Below are positions 42,169-51,334 of a stretch of 64,000 nucleotides of DNA, one piece after another. A program made the position numbers and the translations under genes. Source of the DNA: Streptomyces hayashii (GTDB lineage Bacteria > Actinomycetota > Actinomycetes > Streptomycetales > Streptomycetaceae); NCBI RefSeq assembly GCF_024539815.1, contig NZ_JAHHIU010000087.1:1-64000 (forward strand), written 5' to 3'. Each line of letters opens with the position of its first letter. The first letter of the stretch is position 1. The notes under the pieces were generated by a model that saw nothing but the letters and a program-made list of their open reading frames with translations, did not search any database and had not been told where the DNA came from.

Positions 42169-43431
42169 GTGAGCTGGATTGCCGTGCGGCTGCGAGCCGC
42201 AGCAGGGGTGTCGGTCCTGGCTTTGCTGGCGGCAGGCTGCCACGGCGCCGCGGACGTGTCGGACCGGCCCGTGAAGCCGGAAGGGGACGCGGGCGCGTGG
42301 CAGATCGACTACCGCAGCCCTGCGCCCGATTCCGAGCTCAACGGTCTGGTCGCCGTCTCCGCCGATGAGGCGTGGGCCGTCGGAAGCACGGGCCGGCCCG
42401 ACCGCCGGCGCGGCAGTCTGCTGCACTACGCGGCCGGCCGCTGGAGCCCCGCGCCCCTGCCCGTCGAACTCCGCAGTGACCCGGAACTGCAAGCCGCGGC
42501 GTCGGGCTCGCGTGACCTGTGGATCTACCATCGCGAGCCCACGCCGTTTCCGCCGACCGAAGGGGACGCGGGCCGGCGGGATCCGTCGTGCTCGGACGGC
42601 CCGGAGCAGTCGGACGGCCGTCCGTCCCGTACGGTGATGCGCTGGGACGGCGCACGCTGGCGCCGGACAGCCGTCCCTTTCCTGATCACCGCGCTGCGCG
42701 TGCTCTCCCCGCACCAGGCCTGGGCCGTCGACTGCCAGGGCGTCCTGTGGCACTGGGACGGCCGCCGCTGGCAGCGAACCGCCCTGCCGGTCTGGGTCGG
42801 CGCTCTCGACGCCTCGTCCCCGGACGACGTCTGGGCCGTGGGCATGGGGATGCCTCCAGACCCCCCGAACCAGTTCGCTGCGATGCACTACGACGGACAC
42901 AGCTGGCAGCGGACGCGGCTGCCCGAGCACCGCTTCAGCCGCAACGGCACGCTGTCCGGAGAGACCAGCACGCTCGGCTACGTCCGTGCCCTGGCCGCGG
43001 ACGACGTCTGGGTCCTCGGGGAGCACACCTGGGAGCCGGAGGACGAGGCGGCGGTCGATCCGCCCTTCGAGTACTTCTTCCTGCACTGGGACGGCCACCG
43101 GTGGAAGCGCGCCGCCTACCCGCCCAGAGCCGCCCACTCCGCCGCGATACAGCCGGTGGCGTCCGACGGCTCAGGCGGCCTGGTACTGGGCGCGTGGCTG
43201 CGCCGCACTCCCACGGGCCGGTACTTGGGCATCGACGCTCCGCCACAGGTCGAGGGATGGACGAACACAGGGGTGGAGCCCGCCGGGCGTCAATGGCTTT
43301 CGCTCTCCGGCCTGGCCCTGGCGCCCGGCACGCACACCCTCTTCGGGGCCGGTGCTCTCCTCTCCCACGGGCGGGGCACGAACAGCGGGAGCCGGGCGGT
43401 CATCGTCCGATACCAGGCAGGGACCTCGTGA
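42169..43431 (+). CDS. Secreted lipoprotein with beta-propeller-like repeats
   Basis: A 420-residue probable lipoprotein: signal peptide with lipobox LLAAGC (Cys24). The mature part has at least four irregular repeats pairing a D(D/E)(V/A)W(A/V)(V/L)G strand with a (H/R)WDG(R/H)(R/S)W(K/Q)R strand: DEAWAVGS, DDVWAVGM, DDVWVLGE, and MRWDGARWRRT, WHWDGRRWQRT, LHWDGHRWKRA. This looks like a WD40/BNR-type beta-propeller but no standard family is obvious. The GTG start at 42169 is set by the signal peptide; no clear Shine-Dalgarno. It lies 78 bp after an ABC exporter, possibly co-expressed. Function unknown. Confidence 0.65.
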   Translation: MSWIAVRLRAAAGVSVLALLAAGCHGAADVSDRPVKPEGDAGAWQIDYRSPAPDSELNGLVAVSADEAWAVGSTGRPDRRRGSLLHYAAGRWSPAPLPVELRSDPELQAAASGSRDLWIYHREPTPFPPTEGDAGRRDPSCSDGPEQSDGRPSRTVMRWDGARWRRTAVPFLITALRVLSPHQAWAVDCQGVLWHWDGRRWQRTALPVWVGALDASSPDDVWAVGMGMPPDPPNQFAAMHYDGHSWQRTRLPEHRFSRNGTLSGETSTLGYVRALAADDVWVLGEHTWEPEDEAAVDPPFEYFFLHWDGHRWKRAAYPPRAAHSAAIQPVASDGSGGLVLGAWLRRTPTGRYLGIDAPPQVEGWTNTGVEPAGRQWLSLSGLALAPGTHTLFGAGALLSHGRGTNSGSRAVIVRYQAGTS

Positions 43432-43673
43432 GGCCGTGACGAGTACGGACGGCGGCCGCGACCGTCCACCGCTGCCTCACGCCCCCAGGGCGGCAGTCGC
43501 CGCACGCGCGCCGACGTCGGCCCCTGTCGGCCCCGACCTTGCCGCCGGCACCCCGCCAGGGCCGGTGTACCAGGAGGGCAGCCGAAGGTGATGGGGCGCC
43601 ACGTCATCCGCAGGGGCCGGATCCCTCCGGGCCGGTCGAGCCCGTACCCGTATCCGTACCGCACGGCGGCTTG

Positions 43674-44672
43674 TCAGGTGTGGCCGACGCCCGCGCTCAT
43701 GCCGGCGATCGTATGGGCCCTGATGTCGAGATGCGGTCCTGCGGTGAAACGTCCCGCCACCGCGCGGACGTGGTCCTGGGCCGGCTGGACCAGGCCGTCG
43801 TACACCGCGACGCAGGCTTCCCGCGCCCGTGACCGGGGCCAGTCGGGCGGCAGCAGCCCGATCGGGAGCAACGGGTCCAGGATGGGGAAGTGACGGTACG
43901 CGTGCATCACTTCGGTGCGGACGCGTACCGCTTCGGCGCCGGTGACGCCGCCCGAGTCGATGCGGGGAAGCAGGCTGCTCCAACGGCCGACGAAGGTCCG
44001 GTAGTGCTCGGCGATGCCGGACAGGTCCCAGGCCTCGACCGGGTTGCGGTTGGCCTCCGTCTCCAGATCCTCCTGCCGCGCGCGGAACATGCTCACCGCT
44101 CCCCGGGCCAGGTCGGCCACCTCGGTCCGCCCCTTGGGCGTCAGAGGATGCGGCGACACCCAGACCGCGTCGTACAGCGGTGCGAAGCCCCGCCACCGCA
44201 GGGCGGTGCGCAGGGCACGACGTCGCGTGCTCTCCGCCTCCGGAACGGAGAAGGCGATCAGCGTCCACCAGCCGTCCCACGAGTCGGGTTGCGTGGTGAA
44301 CGTGGCGATCGAGCTGCCGCCGCTCCACAGATCGGCGGCGGCCTGCGACGTCAGCCGGTAGGAGCTGTGCCGCCCCTGCCGGCTGCCCTCCAGCGCCCCT
44401 CGACGCGCCAGCCTGCTGATCGTCGTACGGGCGGCGCCTGCGGTCACCTCGAACTCACCGAGCAACGCCACGATCGCCGCCGACGGCAACCATGCCCGGG
44501 TGGGGAACGTGTAGTCGGCGATCAAGGTCACCGTCAGACCCTGCGGTGACACGGTGTTCTGCCAGCCGGGCGACCGCACCGGACCGGTGTCGTCACCCTC
44601 GTCGGAGAAGAGTTCTTCCAGGTTGGACAGGTTCGGCAAGGTCGGCTCCGACGTGATCGAAACGGCGCCCAT
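43674..44672 (-). CDS. PaaX family transcriptional regulator
   Basis: A 332-residue regulator. N-terminal winged HTH (about 40-105): LIADYTFPTRAWLPSAAIVALLGEF and GAARTTISRLARRGALE. The PaaX central domain (about 120-225) has WDGWWTLIAFSVPE and RALRTALRWRGFAPLYDAVWVSPH. A PaaX_C-like tail runs to the end. PaaX proteins repress phenylacetate catabolism and sense phenylacetyl-CoA, but no paa gene is near, so the target is probably different. ATG 44672 is the most likely start; the Shine-Dalgarno is poor. It diverges from the universal stress protein gene at 44941, with a short GAGCTyCTGCG triple repeat near 44704-44735 in between. Confidence 0.83.
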   Translation of the reverse strand: MGAVSITSEPTLPNLSNLEELFSDEGDDTGPVRSPGWQNTVSPQGLTVTLIADYTFPTRAWLPSAAIVALLGEFEVTAGAARTTISRLARRGALEGSRQGRHSSYRLTSQAAADLWSGGSSIATFTTQPDSWDGWWTLIAFSVPEAESTRRRALRTALRWRGFAPLYDAVWVSPHPLTPKGRTEVADLARGAVSMFRARQEDLETEANRNPVEAWDLSGIAEHYRTFVGRWSSLLPRIDSGGVTGAEAVRVRTEVMHAYRHFPILDPLLPIGLLPPDWPRSRAREACVAVYDGLVQPAQDHVRAVAGRFTAGPHLDIRAHTIAGMSAGVGHT

Positions 44673-44940
44673 CACTGTAACTGCTGGGGGATCGCCGAGC
44701 CGGAGCTTCTGCGCGAGCTCCTGCGAGCTCCTGCGGCCGTTCCTCACCCACGCCGACTGTCCGGGACCGTCCGGCCGTTCCACGTGCGGCGGGGAGGGGA
44801 TGGAGTGATCCTCGAAGGAGGGAAGCAGCGTGCTCGGCACGTCGGCGGCTTCCGGACCGGGTTCGCCGTCGGGCTCGTACGCCCACGTCCACTGTCGTAT
44901 CCCGTCCTTCCCGCTTCGTAACGAGACGGAGGCCGCCGCC

Positions 44941-45810
44941 ATGCAACCGGTCGTCACTGTGGGCCTCGACGGCTCACCCGAGAGTCTCGCCGCCGCCCGG
45001 TGGGCTGCCGACGAGGCCGACAAGCGCAGGCTCGCGCTGCGGCTGCTGCATGCGTGGCCCCTGCTGTTGCCGGAGCCCGCGCACGCCACGTCCGAGGTCG
45101 ACCAGAACTACTGGGCGAAGCGCCTCGTGCACACGGCGCAGGCCGAGGCGCAGGCCCGGCACCCGGGCCTCACCGTCGTCGGAAGTCTGGTGGCCGACGA
45201 CCCGCACGCCGCTCTGCTCCGAGCGGCGACGGAGTCGGAGATGACCGTGCTCGGCTCCCACGGGATGGGGGCCGTCGAGAGCTACTTCATGGGCGAGGTC
45301 AGCATGCCCGTCGTGGCACACGCTGCGTGCCCTGTGGTGCTCGTGCGCGCCGGGGCACGGGACGCGGGAGGCGACCCCGCACCGGCCGGCCCGGTGGTCG
45401 TGGCCCTCAAGCTGAACGGATCCTGTGACGGGCTGCTCGACTTCGCGTTCCATTCCGCGGCGGCCAGGGACGTTCCGCTGGTGGTGGCGCACGGCCGAAG
45501 TGTGCCGTTCCACGCGCGTATGCCCTGGGGGGTGGACCACCAGGTGACCGAGGAGATGACGCGGGACGCGCAGCACGAGCTGAGCATGGTGCTGCGACTC
45601 TGGCGTGAGAAGTACCCGCAGGTGGAGGTGGTCGAGAGCATCCGTCTCGTGAGCCCCGCCAAGGTGGGCGTCCAGGCCTCCGCCGGCGCCGGGCTGCTGG
45701 TCGTGGGCCGGCGCGCGCCCCGGCGCAGTGGAGCGCCCCACCTCGGGCCGGTCGCCCATGCCGCCATCCACCACGGGCGCTGCCCGGTCGCCGTCGTCCC
45801 GCACGACTGA
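44941..45810 (+). CDS. Universal stress protein, tandem UspA domains
   Basis: A 289-residue protein with two Usp domains. Domain 1 (1-140) has VTVGLDGSPESLAAARWAADEA and the ATP-binding signature GSHGMGAVESYFMG followed by CPVVLV. Domain 2 (about 150-288) lacks a clear G-2x-G-9x-G signature (VVGRRAPRRSGAPHLGPVAH), so only the first half probably binds nucleotide. GGAGG at 44928-44932 supports ATG 44941. Such proteins respond to hypoxia, starvation or redox stress in actinomycetes. A second, distinct Usp gene follows after 261 bp on the same strand. Confidence 0.9.
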   Translation: MQPVVTVGLDGSPESLAAARWAADEADKRRLALRLLHAWPLLLPEPAHATSEVDQNYWAKRLVHTAQAEAQARHPGLTVVGSLVADDPHAALLRAATESEMTVLGSHGMGAVESYFMGEVSMPVVAHAACPVVLVRAGARDAGGDPAPAGPVVVALKLNGSCDGLLDFAFHSAAARDVPLVVAHGRSVPFHARMPWGVDHQVTEEMTRDAQHELSMVLRLWREKYPQVEVVESIRLVSPAKVGVQASAGAGLLVVGRRAPRRSGAPHLGPVAHAAIHHGRCPVAVVPHD

Positions 45811-46071
45811 GGCCGGGCGCCAGGGCGGACGGCCGCCGCAGGCGCAGGAGCGCGAGACCCACGACGGCCGTGTCCCGGGTGCGGGATCACGGCCGGGGTA
45901 CGCCTTCGACCGGCCGGCCGTCCATGTGGCGCCGGACGTGCCTCCCCGAGGCCCGTGCGGGAGCCGCGCGGGAGCCGTGCGCGCGGTGGAGGCGTGGCGT
46001 GGCGGTACACGTCGGCCGGGGCGACGCTGGAGAGAGGGAGCACGGCGGTGCGGAGATCTCCTGGAGGCGTC

Positions 46072-46953
46072 ATGGCGGGTGCGGACGGGCGCAGACCGGT
46101 CGTGGTGGGCGTCGACCCCGATCCCTCGAAGCGACTGGCGCTCGCCTGGGCGGCCGACGAAGCCGGTCGACGGGGCGTGCCGCTGCGGCTCGTGCATGCC
46201 CAGGGCGTGCCGACCCGCGGATACCGCTCGCGTGAGGTGCGGCCGTCCTGGGAGGAGTGGAACCAGGCGCTGCACGGGCTGGGCGATCAGATCCTGACGG
46301 AGGCGGTCGCGTTCGTCGAGTCCCGGTGCCCGGAGGTGGAACTGTCGACGCTGCTGGCGGAGGGAGAGCCGGCGTGGGTCCTGCGCGAGGAGGCGCGCGG
46401 CGCCTCCATGGTCGTGGTGGGCTCCTGGCACCTGAGCAGACGGCGCGAGACGGGCACCTCCACTGCCGTGGCCCTGCCCCTGGTCGCCCATGCCCCCTGC
46501 CCGGTGGCGGTCGTTCCGGAGCCCGAGCACGTCACCCAGGACCCCGCGTACTTCGTGGTCGGCGTCGACGGCAGTCCGCACTCGGCGGCCGCCGTGGATC
46601 TGGCGTTCGAGGAGGCGGCCCTGCGGGGTGCGGTCCTCCGCGCCCTGTACGTGTGGCAGCCTCCCCGCCTCGGCGTCGCGGACGAGGACGCCGCGGTGCG
46701 GGAGGCCCGCCGCGTGCTGTCCGAGACGGTCGCGGGCCGTACCGCGACGCACCCGGAAGTGGAGCTGCACCACGAAGTCCTCCTCGGTCACCCGGTGCGC
46801 GTCCTCACGGAAGCCTCGGAACACGCCCTCGGCCTGGTCGTGGGAACCCGGGGGCACGGAGGATTCAGGGGCATGTTCCTGGGCTCGGTGAGCCAGGGGG
46901 CACTGCACCACGCACACTGCCCCGTCATCACGGTTCCCACGGTTCCCGGGTGA
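46072..46953 (+). CDS. Universal stress protein, tandem UspA domains
   Basis: A 293-residue two-domain Usp. Domain 1 (about 8-145) has VVVGVDPDPSKRLALAWAADEA and a degenerate nucleotide loop (VGSWHLSRRRETGTS). Domain 2 (about 155-290) has VVGVDGSPHSAAAVDLAFEEA and an intact signature GTRGHGGFRGMFLGSVS, so the C-terminal half is the likely ATP-binding one, the mirror of the upstream Usp. GGAGG at 46063-46067 is 4 bp before ATG 46072. The two genes are tandem and may share stress regulation with the divergent PaaX gene, but I see no common operator. Confidence 0.9.
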   Translation: MAGADGRRPVVVGVDPDPSKRLALAWAADEAGRRGVPLRLVHAQGVPTRGYRSREVRPSWEEWNQALHGLGDQILTEAVAFVESRCPEVELSTLLAEGEPAWVLREEARGASMVVVGSWHLSRRRETGTSTAVALPLVAHAPCPVAVVPEPEHVTQDPAYFVVGVDGSPHSAAAVDLAFEEAALRGAVLRALYVWQPPRLGVADEDAAVREARRVLSETVAGRTATHPEVELHHEVLLGHPVRVLTEASEHALGLVVGTRGHGGFRGMFLGSVSQGALHHAHCPVITVPTVPG

Positions 46954-47124
46954 GCCGAGGAACGGACCGGCGCACCGGTGACCACCTGTCCGCCGAGTTC
47001 CCCGGAGCGGCGGCAGCGGCTGCGGCCCGGCACAAGGACCGTCACGTCGCCCTCGCCGGGCGACTGCTCTCCGGCGGCCGCCCACCGGCAGGCGCCCTCA
47101 CGGCGGTCCTGCGATGTCCGCTCC

Positions 47125-50100
47125 TCAGGCGGCTGGTCGGTTCTCGGGGTCCGGGCCGGCCGTCTCGCGGACGACCAGGGCGATCTCCCGCAGCGTCGGT
47201 TCGCGGAGGATGCGCGCGAGCTGGGACATGAACGCCTGCTCCCGGCCGGCGCCGAGGACCTGTCGGCAGACCGTGGCGAGCATCGCGTACAGCGTCAGCG
47301 AGTCGCCGCCGAGACGGTGGAAGTTGTCCCTGGCCGTCAGAGCCGATCGGTCCACCTGAAGCGCCTCGGCCCAGACATCCGCGACGGCAGACTCGACGGA
47401 GTCGAGCGCCGGCTGGGCTGATCCCGGCCCGTCGGCGAAAGCGCCCTCGGGACCGCACGAGGGAAGAGCACGGACATCGACCTTCCCGTTCACCGTGAGG
47501 GGCAGTTCGGCCAGCACCGTGACGGACCAGGGAACGAGGTACTCCGGCAGTCGGGCCGCCGCGAACCGTCTCAGCTGTTCGCCGGTGACGTCGGGGTCTG
47601 CCACCGCGTAGCCGAGCAGTGCCGTGTGTCCGCCGGGCCGCACACCGGGGACGACCACCGCGGTCCGGACACGGGGATGCCGCTCGAACGTGGCGGCGAC
47701 TTCCGCCGGCTCCACCCGGTGGCCCCGGATCTTGACCTGGTGGTCACTGCGTCCCATGAACTCCAGTTCGCCCGTGGGGGTCAGCCGGGCCAGGTCGCCG
47801 CTGCGGTACACCCGGGTGCCGTCGGCCAGGCGGAAGAACTTCTCGCGGGTCAGGTCCGGGCGGCCGAGGTAACCGCGGGCCAACTGGTCGCCGCCCAGGT
47901 GGATCTCGCCGGTCTCCCCGGGGGCGACGAAGCGCCCGCTGGGATCGAGCAGATGGATCGTGGTGTTGTCGGTCGGCCTGCCGATGAACACCGCCGCCCG
48001 GCCGGCGTCACGCTCCTTGTCGAACACGTGCAGGGTGCACTCGACGGTCGTCTCGGTCGGTCCGTACAGGTTGATGATCCGGCACTGCGGTCCGAACATC
48101 TCCTGGGCCCGCAGCGCCACCGGGACCCGGAGCAGTTCACCGGCGACGACCACGGTGCGGATCCCACTGTCGCGCAGATCCAGGTCCAGGCGGCTGATCA
48201 GGTCCAGGTGGGACGGGGTCCCGGAGAGCATGGTGGCCCCGCTCCCCGTGAGCAGCGCGCGCAGTGACAGGGGGTCGGGTTCCTCCCGCAGCGGCAGTAC
48301 GGCTCCTCCGGCCAGCAACGGCAGGAACACCGAGCGCACGGTCAGGTCGAAGGCCGGCGAGGTGATCAGCGGCAGCCGGATCTCCTGGTCGACGCCGAAC
48401 TCCCGCAACGCCCACGTGAGATAGGTGTGCAGGGCGCGGTGCTCGATCTGCACGCCCTTGGGCTTGCCGGTCGAGCCTGAGGTGTAGATGACGAATGCCA
48501 GGTCGTGGGGGTCCGGCTCCGCGTCGCGATGATCTGTTGCGGTGGGTTCGGCCGTCGGCGAAAGGTCGGACAGGAGCAGCGGTTCGCAGCCGGGCGGGCA
48601 CCACCGGCGCTCGGCGTGGTGCCGCTGGACCAGGCAGTACTTCGCCGACGCGTCGGCGAGCAGTTCCCGCAGCCGGGCGTCTGGGTTGCGGGGATCCAGC
48701 GGCAGGTAGGCCGCGCCGGCCCGCAGCACGCCCCACACGGCGGCCACGAAGTGGGGCGACCGGTCAGCCAGCACGCCGACCACGGATTCCCTCTCCACAC
48801 CGCGCAGCCGCAGCTCGGCCGCAATGGCGTCGGCCCAGCGGCTCAGTTCCGCGTAGGTCAGGTCTCCGTCCGGGCCGCTGACCGCGATCCGGTCGGGGGT
48901 CCGTTCGACCTGCTCACGGAACATCCGCACCACGGATGGACCACCGGTCGACGTGCGGGTCCGGTTGCCGTCCCACTCACGGTGGGCGCGTGGCGCCAAC
49001 GCCTCCTCGATGTCGTCCAGCAGCGCGTCGGCCCGCGCCTTGGTCTCGGGTCCGTCCCACCAGGCCACGGTCACCTCGGTGCGGTTGCCGCAGACGACGG
49101 TGTCGACCTCCGCGGGCGAGGCGATCCCGGGCGAGCCCAGCATGTAGACGGCCTGGGCGTCGAATCCCGGGCACGAGTAGTCGACGCAGGCGACCGTGCC
49201 CAGGTCGGACAGTACGGCGGCGCTGCCGTACAGGCCCGGACCGGTCGCCGCGTCCGCCGCCCGTTCCAGGCCCCGTACCAGCCACTTCGGCAACTTCCGC
49301 AGAGCCGGATCGGTGCGCTGGGCCAGGTCCTGGCGCTCACCGAGCGCGGTGAGCAGCCGTGCCTGCACCTCCTCCCAGGCCTCGCCCTCGTACACGTCGA
49401 GGGGCACGCTCAGCGCCAGATCCGCGGTGGTGCGTGCGCCGGGCACGTGGCGACGACCGTCCACCACGACCGAGAACCGGCTCAGCTGCCGGGCGTCCGT
49501 CCCGGCCGGCGTGTCGTCCCCCGTCCGGACCGTTGCTCCCTGCGGGGCGCCGTGCGATGTTCCCGCGGAGCGCGGGCAGGCGGCGGCCAGCGCGACGGCC
49601 ACCCTGGCGGCCATGGCCGGGTGGGCGCCGTCGATCGAGCGTCTTCGGAAGACCGGGACACGCGGCCCTCGTTGCGGCCGGGCGAAGGATTGCGGCCACT
49701 GCAGCACCGGCTTGCCGGCGAGGGGCGGCAGTCCCTCGCGCAGATCCCGATCCAGCGTCGCGAGCATGTCCTGCGCGTTCATCCGCGACGGCGCTCCCAC
49801 GGGCTGCTCGCCGCGCAGGGCGCGGAACACGTCCTCCGCCCACAGTTGGACGCCGCGGCCGTCCATCACGCCGTGGAAGGCCCGGAACACCAGCGTGGCC
49901 GGGTCGCCCTCGAACAGCACCACCTCGCAGGTGTCGTCGGAGCGGGCCGGCAGCGGGCTGTGCAGCAGCGGCGAGTCAAGCACCGCGTCGGCGGCGGTGC
50001 GCGGCGCCGTCACCACCCTGGGCGGGCGTCCGCTGTCCACCCAGACTTTCTTGAGGCGCCGCAGCCTGCTGCCGGGGCACGCGTCGGCCGCGAGCGCCAG

Positions 50101-50250
50101 CGCCTCGGTCAAGAGCTGCCCGGACAAGCCGCCGAAGCCCTCGACCGCAAGTTGGACCACCGGGTACTCGCCGCGGGGCGAAGCGAGGAACCACCAGTCC
50201 AGCGGGGCGACATCGCGGCTGTAGGAGCGCAATTCGGTCTGTCGGTTCAT
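47125..50250 (-). CDS. NRPS-like protein: condensation/acyltransferase - adenylation - carrier
   Basis: A 1041-residue megasynthase-like protein. Residues ~1-415 are a condensation/PapA-like acyltransferase with HGVMDG (126-131) in place of HHxxxDG. Residues ~440-930 are an adenylation domain: A3 YTSGSTGKPKG, Asp635 in SPAFDLT (the Asp that binds the alpha-amino group in amino-acid-activating domains), A5 NLYGPTETT, A7 YRSGDLAR, A10 NGKVD with Lys923. A carrier domain follows with LGGDSL (Ser984, phosphopantetheine site). There is no thioesterase, reductase or epimerase domain and no other NRPS gene nearby, so product release must be in trans or by the N-terminal domain. GAGGGA precedes ATG 50250. 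Product unknown. Confidence 0.88.
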   Translation of the reverse strand: MNRQTELRSYSRDVAPLDWWFLASPRGEYPVVQLAVEGFGGLSGQLLTEALALAADACPGSRLRRLKKVWVDSGRPPRVVTAPRTAADAVLDSPLLHSPLPARSDDTCEVVLFEGDPATLVFRAFHGVMDGRGVQLWAEDVFRALRGEQPVGAPSRMNAQDMLATLDRDLREGLPPLAGKPVLQWPQSFARPQRGPRVPVFRRRSIDGAHPAMAARVAVALAAACPRSAGTSHGAPQGATVRTGDDTPAGTDARQLSRFSVVVDGRRHVPGARTTADLALSVPLDVYEGEAWEEVQARLLTALGERQDLAQRTDPALRKLPKWLVRGLERAADAATGPGLYGSAAVLSDLGTVACVDYSCPGFDAQAVYMLGSPGIASPAEVDTVVCGNRTEVTVAWWDGPETKARADALLDDIEEALAPRAHREWDGNRTRTSTGGPSVVRMFREQVERTPDRIAVSGPDGDLTYAELSRWADAIAAELRLRGVERESVVGVLADRSPHFVAAVWGVLRAGAAYLPLDPRNPDARLRELLADASAKYCLVQRHHAERRWCPPGCEPLLLSDLSPTAEPTATDHRDAEPDPHDLAFVIYTSGSTGKPKGVQIEHRALHTYLTWALREFGVDQEIRLPLITSPAFDLTVRSVFLPLLAGGAVLPLREEPDPLSLRALLTGSGATMLSGTPSHLDLISRLDLDLRDSGIRTVVVAGELLRVPVALRAQEMFGPQCRIINLYGPTETTVECTLHVFDKERDAGRAAVFIGRPTDNTTIHLLDPSGRFVAPGETGEIHLGGDQLARGYLGRPDLTREKFFRLADGTRVYRSGDLARLTPTGELEFMGRSDHQVKIRGHRVEPAEVAATFERHPRVRTAVVVPGVRPGGHTALLGYAVADPDVTGEQLRRFAAARLPEYLVPWSVTVLAELPLTVNGKVDVRALPSCGPEGAFADGPGSAQPALDSVESAVADVWAEALQVDRSALTARDNFHRLGGDSLTLYAMLATVCRQVLGAGREQAFMSQLARILREPTLREIALVVRETAGPDPENRPAA

Positions 50251-50292
50251 CAGTTTCCCTCGTACGCACAGTGACCGATCGCAGAACACGAT

Positions 50293-50312
50293 CCGGCCGG
50301 GATCCCGGCCGG
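50293..50312. promoter_or_regulatory. Perfect 20-bp palindrome upstream of the NRPS-like gene
   Basis: CCGGCCGGGATCCCGGCCGG lies 43 bp upstream of the NRPS-like start on the minus strand. It may be an operator or an mRNA leader hairpin. Apart from this, 50251-50668 shows nothing that I can assign. Confidence 0.4.
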
Positions 50313-50668
50313 GCGGCTCATGAAGAAGTTGTGAGGAACCATAGGAACGCAGAGAACAGGCCAATACCCCGACCGGCCCCCTATCGCCCCAGTGTGTGGG
50401 CGCCTGCGCGCCAGGGCCGGGCCTGTCCTCGCGCGCTCACGACTCCCGTCGCGGATCCTCGTGCCACCGCGGGATCGGCCGCTGCGCTGCGGTCTTCGCC
50501 GGTCGGCGCGGCAGGCGACGGCCGGATCCGGCCGGGGCCGGCCGGCCCCGGTCGCGGAGATCGCGGCGGGGGAGCGCCGATGCAGTGGGACGCGGAAGCG
50601 CCGTGGTCATGCCTTGGTTTCTCGCCATCGGGTGGAGGCGACCGGGACGTGACGTGCCCGGGTCGGCC

Positions 50669-51124
50669 TCACAGGCAGGCGTGCAGCGCGCGGCCGAGCG
50701 CGTTGGTCCGGCAGCCTGCGCCTGCCGGCCTCGCGGTCCCACACCTCCGCGGCGGCCGCCGTGTCGGGGCCGTCCCTCCACAGCCGGGCCGGGTCCCGGG
50801 ACAGCAGGGGGCTGCGACGACGGCCGGCAGGACCGAGGAGTCGGTCCTGTGCAGTACGTCCTCGGCCAGGGCGGCGTCACCCACTTCACGCCGAGCACGG
50901 TCCGTGCCTCGGCCGTCAGTAAGGGCCGGTCGCCGCTGTCCACTTGCGGCAGGTCCGCCACGACCAGTCGGGCCATGGTCGAGGTGACCCCGGTCAGCCG
51001 GGCGAATTCCGGTAGCGGGTGTCGTCGTCGAGGGTCGTCAGGCACTCGACGTGCACGTCGTGCGTGCCCCGGTCCACGACGGCCGGCTCGGACGACGTGG
51101 CCGTGCCCGGTTCGCAACCAGGGA
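50669..51124 (-). pseudogene. Frameshifted gene remnant of unknown family
   Basis: Protein-like sequence jumps between three minus-strand frames. From about 51120 it reads EPAVVDRGTHDVHVECLTTL then DDDTRYR before a stop. From about 51027 another frame reads LPEFARLTGVTSTMARLVV, ADLPQVDSGDRPLLTAEART and VLGVKWV. From 50884 a third reads GDAALAEDVLHRTDSSVLPA and on. Each piece has GC-rich third positions, so one gene broken by at least two frameshifts is the simplest reading. I do not recognise the family. It lies between the NRPS-like gene and the PaaI thioesterase. Confidence 0.5.
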
Positions 51125-51334
51125 TAACGGCAATCGCTCGGTCCCCGACACGTCCCGGCGCCGGCGCCGGCCCCGTTCGGGTTGTCCGACCTGCCCGACC
51201 TGCCCGACCCGACCTGCCCGACGATCCTGTCGATCCTCAGCAGTCGGCAGAGATGATCGAGGGGCGCTTCGACGTCGTTCCCGCCCGCGGCGGAGTGCGC
51301 GACGAGATCCGATTCACCGGTCGCCGGCAGAACC

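Noticed and set aside
47626..50274. Plus-strand frames opposite the NRPS-like gene
   Set aside because: The minus strand carries all A-domain and carrier motifs; the plus-strand products have no domain.
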